Shown here: positions 22,978 to 32,751 of the stretch, in pieces
Position numbering within the stretch: the stretch's first letter is position 1
Layout: every line of letters starts with the position of its first letter
Assembly (NCBI GenBank): GCA_016169945.1
Contig: JADLSH010000305.1
Location: forward strand, 186,001-250,000
Direction: 5' to 3'
Origin: Trachythela sp. YZ-2020
Lineage: Eukaryota; Cnidaria; Anthozoa; Malacalcyonacea; Clavulariidae
DNA length: 64,000 bases
Position numbers and translations under genes: made by a program
The notes under the pieces: generated by a model
Told to the model about the DNA's origin: nothing
What the model saw: only the letters and a program-made list of their open reading frames with translations
The model's database searches: none

Positions 22978-23483
22978 CTATAAAGGGCTTATGCAGCGAA
23001 AATTCGGTTCGAGTGAAACTCTCTTATTAAAGAGAACTTTTGAAGTTATGAAGATTGACGTTTGGAGCTTTTCCATATCCCACTTCGTTCTTGAGATATT
23101 AAGATGTGTTTGATATGTAAATAACATCACTGTGACATCACACTGCATAATGAATTGTTGGAAAATCACGAATATCTTTGAAATAATTGAATTAAATCAC
23201 CTGAAACTCTGTATGACTTGTGTGGTGTCCTGCGATAGGCAGAAACAAATGACAGTTTAAAGGCGATTGGTTAAATAATCTCAGAGGTATTCGTGATTTT
23301 CCAACAACTCATTATGCAGTGTGATGTCACAGTGATGTTATTTACATATCAAACACATCTTAATATCTCAAGAACGAAGTGGGATATGGAAAAGCTCCAA
23401 ACGTCAATCTTCATAACTTCAAACGTTCTCTTTAATAAGAGAGTTTCACTCGAACCGAATTTTCGCTGCATAAGCCCTTTAAA
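22978..23483. mobile_element. Foldback element with ~200-bp arms at the stop codon of copy 5
   Basis: Left arm (about 22985-23176) and right arm (about 23285-23478) are near-perfect reverse complements, beginning AGGGCTTATGCAGCGAAAATTCGG on the left. The right end is followed by TTAA (23479-23482); the left end is preceded by ATAA, consistent with a TTAA target duplication with one changed base. The loop is about 110 bp and non-coding. Confidence 0.8.
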
Positions 23484-26400
23484 GCACATTGCATCTACAT
23501 GTTGTACTTTCCTCACTACGTAATTGAGACGGCTGAGTATCCTCAGACATTTGTGTCGGTCTGCTGCCATCCAAGAATGAGATCATATCTTGCGGCAAAG
23601 GGAGTTGATCGATCAACGTTGGTCGCACACATTCCAAAATAACAACCCGGCATAAGACCTTTAAACTATGAGTGCCAGAAATCTTATAAAACATCAGTTC
23701 ATATTTGCTTTCATCAAACATATTTTCCTTGTCCGAATATGTGGAGGAAACTAGTTTTGTCCCACACGCTGAAAACATGGGAAACAGCCATTGTAGCCAT
23801 CTCAAATCTCCGTCTGCGGCCATCCAACAAAGTGGCTCAAGTGTGCCGACATCTATAACTAAGCATGCATTCGTGGACTCATGCTGCATGTAACAAGATA
23901 GACTCAAAAACCGACCATCGGGAGAAAAAGTAACACAATTATCTTGCTCGGATGAATAATTCTTAAAGACTTCTGGTTCCACTGATTCCAACTGAAGCGT
24001 TGAACGTTCAAGGGTTACCATGTTCACCAAAATTATTGCCATCTTACATGTAACTAAAGCAACTTGATATTGACCTTGTATAACACTGGGGGGACTTAAG
24101 GCAATGCCAATCGGGTCACACTTGATAAAAGGTGTATTTTTAAAACGTTTTTCAAAACGTTGCATTGGAGGTGATAATTCGTAAATAGCAATTACCGGCG
24201 TCTCGCGGTTTGGAGAGTATTGCAGAGATTCTGTATAAGCTAAAGGGCCCAACAAAACAACATGGTTTCCATCTTGTGTTAATCCGCATAACAAACGGGG
24301 TCTACGGGGACAACATCCGCCATGATACTTCTTATAGAAGCCATATGCTGGAAAATACCCCAAAGGAGAAACCTCCTTCGTAGAATGGTCAAGAAACGTT
24401 ATTTCATGTTTCTCTTTTTCAACTGGATAGTAACTCATAAGAATAGTTAACCGGCCATTTCCACCAAGTACAGGTGTGTGAAACTCCTCCTGGGGAACGA
24501 AGCCGTTTGTTCTTACTGCCGCGGTTAAGCTTTCCTGCTCGTTCTCTCTTAGGGATTGTAGACCGATCTTAAGGTAGTCAACAGAGTATGCTGTCAATAC
24601 TTGGCTCACGGTTGATTCAAAGTCATCTTTGATGGGTGATTTTAGATAAGGCTCAATGAATGTTGCTGTGAGACTTGGATCTGAAACCTATAAATTGTAA
24701 ATATACTTTAGGCCAAATAGTTGACATGCGGGTTGTGATAAGGTAAATTATAAGTAATTTTTTTTTGCATTATCACTCGATGGGACTTAAAGTTGAAGGT
24801 TTTTGTTGATGGAATTACGAGTGATAAATATATACAACTTTGAAACCTTACCGGGAACGGTTGCGAAAAATGGAACTCTAAGGTCCTCCGGCAGGAATCG
24901 AACCTGCGCCCTGCGATTCCGATGCAGTGCTCTGACCACTGAGCTACAGAGTTCAGTTGCCAAGGGCTAGCGACAAGTTACCGTATACGTAGGGTAATGC
25001 GGGTTGTGATAAGGTAAATTATACGGGTTTTTTTTTGCATTGGCAGCCTGTTGCATGCACATAACATAATTGCTCCATTCTATGTTTACAGACCGTGACA
25101 GTGTACCTCAATTCAATTGCGAGACACTGAGAACAAATTAGCAGTTCCTATGACCCGTACAAGCAGCTTTAGTTATAGTGGTGCCGTGCTGTGGAACAGT
25201 CTTCCAATCGGGTTACGGCAGTCAGAGTCCCTCAACAATTTTCGAGCGGGCTGTAGCAGTCACTTATGAACTGTAAATTGTAATTTTTAGTAGCGCATGG
25301 CCCTCATGGAAAGGAGATGTCTTTAATAATGATTAGTTAAGTTTTGTAAATAGTTGTAATAGTTTTTATGGAAATCCTGATGATATTAGCGTGCGTAAAT
25401 AAAGTTTTTATTATTATTATTTGATATACTATAATAATATATCATACGACTTAGTGTAAACAAAAGACGAACTATGTAGACAAACAAGCGGGAATGATGT
25501 GATCTATATTGCCTATGGTTCTCGAAACAAATCGTGCCTGCTTTTCGCGCCTAGAGACTTTTTCTCTCGCCTTCGCGTCCTAGGCTTTTTTTCGCGCCTC
25601 GCGCCTTTGCCCCTTTTTGTCGACTTTGTGTTTACTGAGACAGAAAACTTAAGAAAACAATAACCAAAAACAAAACGAGATTGCATGTTTGCCGTAAAAG
25701 TCTAAAAATGCCAAAATTTTGTCTTCAAGAAATACTTCGTCGATCAAAAAACTGTGAAAACGTGACCAAAGGCAAAGACAGCAAAAGTCGAGGAAAAGTA
25801 TTAAAAATACAAGTGGAACTTCAGGCATACAAAAAATTATCCTGGAAAAAAGAAACGAAAACCGGCGAAGCCGAAGGGTATTTTTTGGAAAAATAGGAAG
25901 TGGCAAAAAGGTACGAAAGAACGGCGCGAAATCGGAAACGGATGGAGTCGCGAATATTTGATTTATTAGGGAGTTTCAGTGAGCTTCACGTTTGAGGGCA
26001 ACGGCAAACGGCAGTGTCGCTTAAATTCTTCGCTTCATATTCTCTTTGTTATCTTAAAAGAATCATCATACATTACAGTTCTAAAATAGCAAGTTCATTT
26101 TCCATTCATTGCCTTATAGTTATAGCGTAAAATTTTTCTTCGCCTGGCGTTTGTCGTTTGACGAACGAAGCTTAAACTCTCTATTTTATTTATTTATTAA
26201 CTTCAGCCGTTACACAACTATAAACATATATACAAACAGGAAAACGGCTCAGGAACACTAACACAGCGTGAGCCAATTACGTTAGTGACCTGTTACAAAA
26301 CAACACTTAGCTTCACAATATAATATAAATATCAAACAAGATTACAGTATAGTCCATTTTATCCGAAGTAGGGAGAGCATAGGTTGAAAAGAAATAGTCA

Positions 26401-29400
26401 ATAGATAAACGAAATAGTGTTTCCGTCGGTTACGACGAAATGGCGAAAAACCCAACTCTACATCGGATAAAATGAACTATATTACACGGAATATCAACTA
26501 GATTATTTAAGAACAACATTTCATTGTTCCAGTAAGTTGTCTTGCCCTGTGGCATTTCAGACAAACTGATTTCCAAGTCTGCGGATTTTCTTGGTCAAAC
26601 ACGGTTAATGTTGCAGAATGATAATAATCCAGAACACGTGATTTGAAGCTCTGAAATGACAATTCTGGTTTACGCAGCTCATCTGGAAGGCAATTCCACA
26701 CACGCGATACTCGTACGATATAGCTGTTCTGATGACATAGCGTTCTGACTTTAGGAATGTTGTATTTAGTAACAGAGTTATTAGATGAGCGTAGATTTAT
26801 GGTTGAAGTCAGAGTGTCAATTTCTTCCGGTAGGATATCAGTTTTAATCAAGCCATGTGTGCATTTGAACAGGAATAAAATGTCAAGATATTCGTGCCAG
26901 TAACAGAGGGGTAGCATCTTCAGCGTAGCGAGTCTTGTTTTGTATGGTATGTCGGTTTGGAATGGTAAAGACAGTACGAATTTGGTCGCTCTGCGTTGTA
27001 TGCGTTCGAGCTCCATACACATGGTGATAGTTTGTGGACACCACACTTGTGAGGCATAAGCAAGGTGAGATCTCACAAGTGTAAGGTAGAGACATCGTCG
27101 GGTATTCACATTTCTAACCTTGACGGTAGAACGTTTAATCATACCAAGCAGGCGGTTGGCTTTCGTGACTTGCTCGTAAATATGCGTGTTCCATCTAAGG
27201 TCTGAACAAACCGTCACTCCGAGGTCTTTCTGGGAGGAAACATGCTGCAAAGTTTTACCGTCGACTATGTATTCAGCAACAAGAGGATGATGCTTTCTCG
27301 TAATGCTAAGTACTTTGCACTTTTCGGAATTGAACTTTAGCCTCCAACGTTGAGCCCAATTCTCCACGTTACTCGCTTCCGCTTGAAGGACATTGGCGTC
27401 AATCGGTGATTCGACAACTGAGATGCATTTTGTGTCATCAGCAAACAATGAAACGTCAACAGTCGGTGATGTTATTGATTCGGGAAGGTCATTTATGTAG
27501 ATCAGAAACAGGAGTGGTCCTAGTATTGATCCTTGCGGAACGCCGGAGGAAACTGGAAGAGTTTCTGAAATCTCGCCATTGACTAGTACACGTTGTTGTC
27601 GTCCTGATAAATAACCTTTAAACCACGTTAAAATATTGCCCTTGAGCCCAAATCGACGAAGTTTCGTTAAGGTGGTCGTATCCCTTTTAACCTTTTTTTT
27701 TCAATTTTAAAGATAATAAAGTGAAAATATCATTTTCTGAAAGGGTAAGGTGAAGTAAAATGACCTATGCAAAAATTTTTTCACAAAGTCACTAATTACA
27801 CTAATTATCCAATATGGCGGCCGCTAATTAGGCCATAATTGCCTAGCGGCGCAAACATCATATCTCATGAACCAATTACCCAAATCTAATGAACGATATA
27901 TTTTTGAAAAGCTTAGAACCTGATCTAGTGCCTGACACTTTGTACTTTTATTGAGATATTTATGATGCAATTTGTGAATAATTCATCAATAATGAAAAAT
28001 ATTGAAATTTGAAGAGTGTCAGGCACTAGACAATGGTACAGGCTATAAATGTGCAAAATATGAAGCTTCTATAATAAAAACCTAGAAAATTACAATGTCA
28101 CAGGTATTGCTGACTCCTGTCAAATTACAAATCGGAGAAAATCCAGTGCGAAAGTTTCAGTTTGGTAAATGTACCTTACAGAAGGCTTCAGAATGCTTCA
28201 GAATGCTCCTGCTTCATACATTACTTTTGTAATTACAAAAGTAATTACAAATTCTAAATCTACAATATTTAAAATACCCAAAATGACACAAATTTTTTTT
28301 TGGAAAAAATGACCAGAGAAAGGGATACGACCACCTTAAAAGAAGATTATGGTCCACAGTGTCAAACGCTTTAGCAACATCGAAATACAAGACATCTGTT
28401 TGTTTCCCTGAATCCAGGTTTTGACTGATGCGGTGTAGAACGGAAAGGAGCTGACCTGTGCAAGACTTTCCTCTCAGAAAACCATGCTGTGCAACGGATA
28501 TCATGTGCTCAATATGACCAATCAAACGATTGTAAACGCATCGTTCAAAAACTTTGGCAACAACGCACATAAGAGAAATCGGTCTGTAATTCTCAACAAA
28601 ACTCTTGTTTCCTTTCTTATGAAGAGGGATGACGTTGGACAGTTTCCATTCTGATGGTAGGCAGCCGTGCTTTAAGGATTTGTTGAAGAGACATGTTAAC
28701 GATGGTGTGATAGAGTGCGCGCATTCTTTTAGTAAGCGGATTGGTATATTATCTGGACCAGATGCTTTGTTAGGATCGAGGTAATATAGAACATCATATA
28801 CTTCACTTGGGTCTAAAATAATGTCAGAAATAGTCTCTTCGCACATTGGTGTAGTGGGGCTTGATTTCGCATCACCTTCGGTTAGAAAAACTGAGTGGAA
28901 ATATTCATTGAACATGTCTGCAGCTTGTTTTTGAGTTTTGGAATCTACGCGTGGAGAGTCTGCGTTGCCTGTAGCGGTGGAAACTTGCTGTGGAATTCTG
29001 CTGGATTTAGTGGTTGTTTTAAAAAATGACCAGAACAATTTTGGTTTGGATGGTAGAGTTTCGCTTAGGGAACCAAAGAATATTTCACGACTTTCTGTAA
29101 TCATTTTCTTGGATGTACGGCGGAGATTCTTGTATTTCTCTACAAGTGCAGCAGATTTTGTTCCACGACGGATTTTTCGCCGCAGCGTTTCCTTCTTTTT
29201 AATCACTGATTTAATTTCGCCAGTCAACCATGGTGGATTATATCTTCCTTTGACTGTCTTTGTTGGAATACATTGGTCAGCTACAGCAAGGAAAGTGTCT
29301 CTCCATAAATTCCAGTTCTCGTTAATGTCCGACGTGGATGTAGAATCACAAAACTCGAATTCAATCGTTTCAAAAGTACGGTTCAATTTTTCAAAATCTG

Positions 29401-31789
29401 CTCGGTTGTAATCATAAACCGATCTTTTGAGTTTGTGGGAAGGTATTATTGCATCTTGAAACTCGAAGAGTAGGCACTTGTGGTCGGAAAACAAATTGAA
29501 ATTGGTTGGATCGATTACTTCAATATTAGTAACGTTGTCGGGAATGTTTGTCATGATAAGGTCAAGAACGCTAGTTTCTCTTGTTGGAGTGAAGATCAGT
29601 TGACTTAAGTAATGGTCGGATAAGGTGTTGTAGAAAAGTCTCTCGGATTCACCGGTTGGGATTACCATGCTTTCAGACCACGAAATTCGGGGGAAGTTAA
29701 AATCACCAGTGATGATAATTTTCTCGTAAGTATCCATAACGTTATCTAAGAACTTCTTAAACGAGAGAAGCCATTTTGACGAGGAGTTCGGAGGTCTGTA
29801 GCAGCAGACAACAAGGATTCGTGCACTGTTCGTAACACATTCAACGCAAACGATTTCTAGTTCAGCGTCTAATTGACTGAAGACTACTTGTTTGGTTTCC
29901 GTAAAAGAAGATTCTTTCGTAGTTATGAGTACGCCACCGCCAGTTTTACATTTACGGTCGACACGAAAAACATTATAATCTTGAGGTAATATTTCTACAT
30001 CAAAATGTTTATCGGATAGCCATGTTTCAGTGAGAAAAACAATGTCTACTTTCTCCGAGTATATAAAATCTTGAAGGCTTGAGTTATTTGATATTATATC
30101 TCCATCGGATGATCTATGCAGGCTAAACAAGCTTCGCGTATTCCAGCTCAAACAGCGAAAAGTCTTACGACTACACCTGTTGGGATTGCTTCGATTATTT
30201 ACGACAGATGAACGTTGTTCGAGTTCAGCAGATGAAATAACTGGACCAGGATTTATTTCCACATCGTTAGATAAAATAATTAACATCAATGGCAAAGAAG
30301 ATCTTTGTAACAATAAAAGTCCGTTTACAAATCGATGAACTGAGAGCAAAGTTACATGTCTCCTAACACGACGAGCTCGATAAGAACACGGCGGTCCAAG
30401 GGTCTTCGTTGTTGCATAGAACAAACTAATGTGACTTTCTTTGGTATTTTGAATTCCACGTAAAACCAACCACAGAAAAACAATAACGTAGCTCAATTTC
30501 GGGAAAATCATTTCTAATAGGATTAAGAATTGTTCTAATTTTGTTCTGATTAATTAGCGCGCGCGCTTAATCAAGCGCGCGTGATGGCGTGTTCGTTTGC
30601 ACTCGTGAGCTGATCAACCGTCCGTTTAGCTTGCGTGAGCGGGAAAAACAACGGGAAAAATCAAATTCGGTACAAAGATGAACGAAAATCCACCAATTAC
30701 TCAATGAATGTCCAATATAATTTTAAAAATACCCCAGATTTTCCAAGACGTCGACTTTATCCACCGTTTCGTTGTATAGTTTGTTTATAAATCCAAAGAA
30801 TTAATGAAAAAAATCTTATAATTTCACAGAGCAAGGCAGCGCGTGGCCGCACGCGCTGGCGTCACGTATTATCTATCTCTATTATCTATCTAAGACAGAC
30901 GGAGCATCTGTCACGCCAAACTATGCAGGGGCGTAGCCAGAGCTTTCAAAGGGGGGAGCCCTAAGCCCGTAGCTGGTCCTCATTTCTTGAGGCGGCACTT
31001 TTGTCTTTCACTAATTATTTCCATTTTTCTTGTCGACGGGGGGGGGAAATGCTAAAAAAAATTTCCCGGAAACTATTAACTATTACATCTGTTTTTACGT
31101 CCAAAACCTTAATATTTATCGTAAAAACCATGATTTTTGTCCAAAAAATCACCTATTTCAAACTGAAACTTTGGGTGGGGCACAATTATGCTGGGGGGGC
31201 ACAAATATTCGCAGCCCAAATATTCCCCCCGCAGCTACGGGCCTGGTGTTCCCTGTGGGGGGTAAAGGTAGTTGGGGCTATATGTGGGGCATAATTCCTG
31301 GTTTTGCAGTAAGTATTAGCACTAAATATTACCAAGGGGGGGGGCCGCGGCTCCCAAGGCTCCCCCCCTGGCTACGTCCCTGAAACTATGCACTCAAGTT
31401 CTGAGTAAACAATTATGCAAATAGTTCGTGTTGAGTCACAGATGATTTGTCTGTTTGCCACATAAGATAAGATAACTATCTTCTCTTTTCTTTCCTTCGC
31501 GGGCCTATAAGTTCGTCCATAGAGACCCCCTTGCCTTGTTTACACTTCTTGCTGGCAGGAAATTTCGATTATGTAAGATTATGTTAGATTCAGTAATGCA
31601 TACCACAATAACGAAGCTCTTTTGGGAGCTTTACAAACTTTTGCCTGCCAGAAAACGTAAAAAAGGCAAGGGGTCTATATCGGTAATCGGTTCAATTTGA
31701 ATTTGCCTATGGCTATGCCCGAAATCTAGCCTCACCTAGCCGATTTTCCAAGTAAAACATTTTCATACCTTCTCAAGACTACAGGCCAT
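23479..31789 (-). CDS. Array copy 5: propeller-like SOCS-box protein with CaaX tail
   Basis: Exon 2 is 24687-23479 (acceptor TTTATAG, phase 0). The best first exon is 31769-31789 (MACSLEK, donor GTATGA), giving 409 residues and an intron of about 7 kb enlarged by a SINE, LINE pieces and a full-length LINE. The N-terminal part is shortened relative to copy 1. FSPDGRFLSLSCYM is present, the BC box SLKVLCRVVI starts at residue 348, LPLP follows, and the tail is CRCNVL, the only CaaX variant in the array. The stop TAA falls inside the TTAA that borders a foldback element. The pairing of this exon 1 with this exon 2 is inferred from order and strand; a lost intermediate copy cannot be excluded. 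Confidence 0.7.
24726..25041 (-). mobile_element. tRNA-derived SINE between direct repeats
   Basis: On the minus strand, sequence from about 24954 downward contains an A box (TAGCTCAGTGG) and a B box (GGTTCGATTCC) 40 bp apart, with a perfect T stem (GCAGG/CCTGC). The anticodon stem is imperfect and no acceptor stem pairs at the right distance, so it is a SINE head or tRNA relic, not a working tRNA. Direct repeats of 27 bp or more (GCGGGTTGTGATAAGGTAAA core) lie on both sides at 24726-24752 and 24997-25023. Confidence 0.65.
25090..25425 (+). pseudogene. LINE reverse-transcriptase 3' fragment
   Basis: One frame encodes a SGAVLWNSLPIGLRQSESLN motif followed by a short Phe-rich end and a stop, the typical C-terminus of CR1/L2/jockey-type reverse transcriptases. 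The 3' end is AATAAAGTTTTTATTATTATTATT (to about 25420). Everything upstream is missing. Confidence 0.65.
25610..25945. repeat. Dispersed duplicate, copy B
   Basis: Partner of 18540-18860, with the same order of shared blocks. The two copies differ by short insertions that shift the frame, which argues against coding function. Confidence 0.6.
25976..26182. mobile_element. MITE next to the LINE 3' end
   Basis: GAGTTTCAGTGAGCTTCACGTTTG on the left is imperfectly mirrored by CGAACGAAGCTTAAACTCTC on the right. No clear target duplication. Confidence 0.4.
26507..27666 (-). CDS. LINE reverse transcriptase, C-terminal half
   Basis: Continuation of the LINE polyprotein beyond the inserted MITE. It carries GYLSGRQQRVLVNG, SGVPQGSILGPLLFLIYIND, the catalytic FADD box at about 27440, and the C-terminal region with RIQRRATKFVLSLP and SRVWNCLPDELRK. 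It is open from the insertion point to the stop at 26507 and would be in frame with the upstream half once a single TTAA remained, so the LINE was intact when the MITE landed. CR1/L2-type reverse transcriptases use the DD pair for target-primed reverse transcription. Confidence 0.8.
27671..28335. mobile_element. piggyBac-like MITE with TTAA duplication
   Basis: Terminal inverted repeat GGTGGTCGTATCCCTTTT (left) and AAAGGGATACGACCACC (right), flanked on both sides by TTAA (27667-27670 and 28336-28339). TTAA target duplication is the hallmark of piggyBac-type insertion. The interior is AT-rich with nested palindromes (for example TTACTTTTGTAATTACAAAAGTAA near 28222) and no transposase. Confidence 0.8.
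28336..30511 (-). CDS. LINE leader, 2A-like motif, endonuclease and RT N-terminal half
   Basis: The frame from ATG 30511 gives a hydrophobic N-terminus (residues about 6-18) and a second hydrophobic stretch (about 73-80) directly before SNDVEINPGP. In known 2A sequences the ribosome skips peptide bond formation between Gly and the last Pro, so a leader of 89 residues would be released from the endonuclease-RT protein. Endonuclease motifs follow from residue about 115 to 345, then a basic linker (KKKETLRRKIRR) and the first RT motifs. The reading frame runs on past 28336 into the MITE to a stop at 28214, which truncates this half. Confidence 0.8.
30926..31382. mobile_element. hAT-type MITE in intron of array copy 5
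   Basis: Begins CAGGGGCGTAGCCAG, ends CTGGCTACGTCCCTG, with the 8-bp duplication AAACTATG at 30918-30925 and 31383-31390. The undisturbed target is visible in array paralogues: GCCAAACTATGCATACAAG at about 34980 in copy 6. The interior is G/C-tract filler without a transposase. Confidence 0.85.
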
Positions 31790-31960
31790 AATTCTTGCTT
31801 TAAAGAGCAGAATGTCCTTCAAAAAATTAGTAGGAATCCGGCCGCGAAACGCTTCCCATGCCAGTATTTTTGTTTTGACAGTCTCGTACTCTCGGCCGAC
31901 GTTCGTGGAATTTTCGTAAATCTCCGAGAGATGTCCGAAATGTACGGTTATTCGTCCCTT
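31790..31960 (-). promoter_or_regulatory. Conserved 5' block of array copy 5
   Basis: Contains CTCTCGGCCGACGTTCGTGGAATTTTCG and AATCTCCGAGAGATGTCCGAA (31919-31939, + strand), as upstream of copies 2 and 4. Regulatory role inferred from paralogue conservation. Confidence 0.4.
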
Positions 31961-32580
31961 TTATGTATGGTGGGCGATACTGGGATTTTAGGGTCGGTCG
32001 ATACGAACTGAGTATTTTTTCATCGATTTTGTTGTAAATAGGCAAATGGTACCCTGTCTATGACTGCATTGCTTAATTGTTATTAAAAATGGTTAATACA
32101 CTTAACGAATTTTGAGCTCTCATGTGAAGTTTACGTCATTTTACATTTTCTGCAAAGCATGCTAAATGGGTCATACTTCATGAAGTAAACATGACCTCCA
32201 AATCAATTATTCTCTGTCATGTGATGAATATCGAAATCATCGATACTGAAAACTAGTATTGATAACAATTACTAACGAGTAATGTCTAAATTCTCAATAT
32301 CGAGAGTATCGATATTTTTCTCAAATATCGCCCACCACTACCTTTACGATTACGTGCCTTTAAAGGGGTTATTAAACTTGCTAACTTACTTAAGTCTATA
32401 TATACTATATCTATTTTTTGTAATTATATTATTTTAAATTGGTCATAAAGAGTTGTTGAATTTCCATATTAACCGGCTCTACAATTGGGAAATACACGCA
32501 CTTTTACTGATTGTCAAATTATATTTTACTGATTATAAGCCAAATCCATATCCTGAGATTGGTCAATCCCTAAATCTATG
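31961..32580. other. Spacer between array copies 5 and 6
   Basis: AT-rich sequence; an inverted pair of GATAC(T/C)-like arms around 31975-32335 (GGTGGGCGATACTGGGA against ATATCGCCCACCACTA) marks a probable MITE of about 360 bp. From about 32420, sequence matches the spacers near 10880-10960 and 17380-17420 (CAATTGGGAAATAC), so it belongs to the duplicated unit. Confidence 0.45.
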
Positions 32581-32740
32581 CCAACCTCGTACCCATGCAG
32601 GAGGTAAGAGAAAAAACTTTTCCCCTCAGGAGGTAAGAGAAAAAACTGAAAAACACTACGGTGATGTTGGTATCCTAGCTGGTTAAATATCAAGATAATA
32701 ATAATAATAATAAAGAGCCTGGGAACGAGGTTGAATGCCA
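32581..32740. mobile_element. Short element in the 3' flank of array copy 6
   Basis: ACCTCGTACCC on the left and GGGAACGAGGTT on the right form an imperfect inverted pair interrupting the shared flank AAATCTATGCCA-GCTGTAACTTTTTAAA. An ATA/TAA microsatellite lies near the right end. Confidence 0.5.
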
Positions 32741-32751
32741 GCTGTAACTTT

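Larger units (their letters stand above)
26186..30560 (-). mobile_element. CR1/L2-type LINE with 2A-like motif, split by a MITE
   Basis: A near full-length non-LTR retrotransposon inserted in the intron of array copy 5. Its ORF (start ATG 30511-30509) encodes an N-terminal hydrophobic leader, a 2A-like motif DVEINPGP at residues 83-90, an apurinic-type endonuclease (CLSWNTRSLF, LTETWLSD, TGDFNFP, then SDHKCLLFEF) and a reverse transcriptase (ENYRPISLM, DVAKAFDTVDH; then after the insertion SGVPQGSILGPL and FADDTK) ending at 26507. The 3' end is a short TAAATAAATAAA tail near 26187. The only large interruption is the TTAA-flanked element at 27671-28335. The 5' boundary near 30560 is approximate. 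Confidence 0.85.

Noticed and set aside
24880..24954. A functional tRNA gene on the minus strand
   Set aside because: A and B boxes are present, but the acceptor stem does not pair at the required spacing and the anticodon stem has a mismatch; a SINE head or tRNA relic fits better.
28938..29411. 157-codon plus-strand frame
   Set aside because: Antisense to the LINE endonuclease-RT linker.
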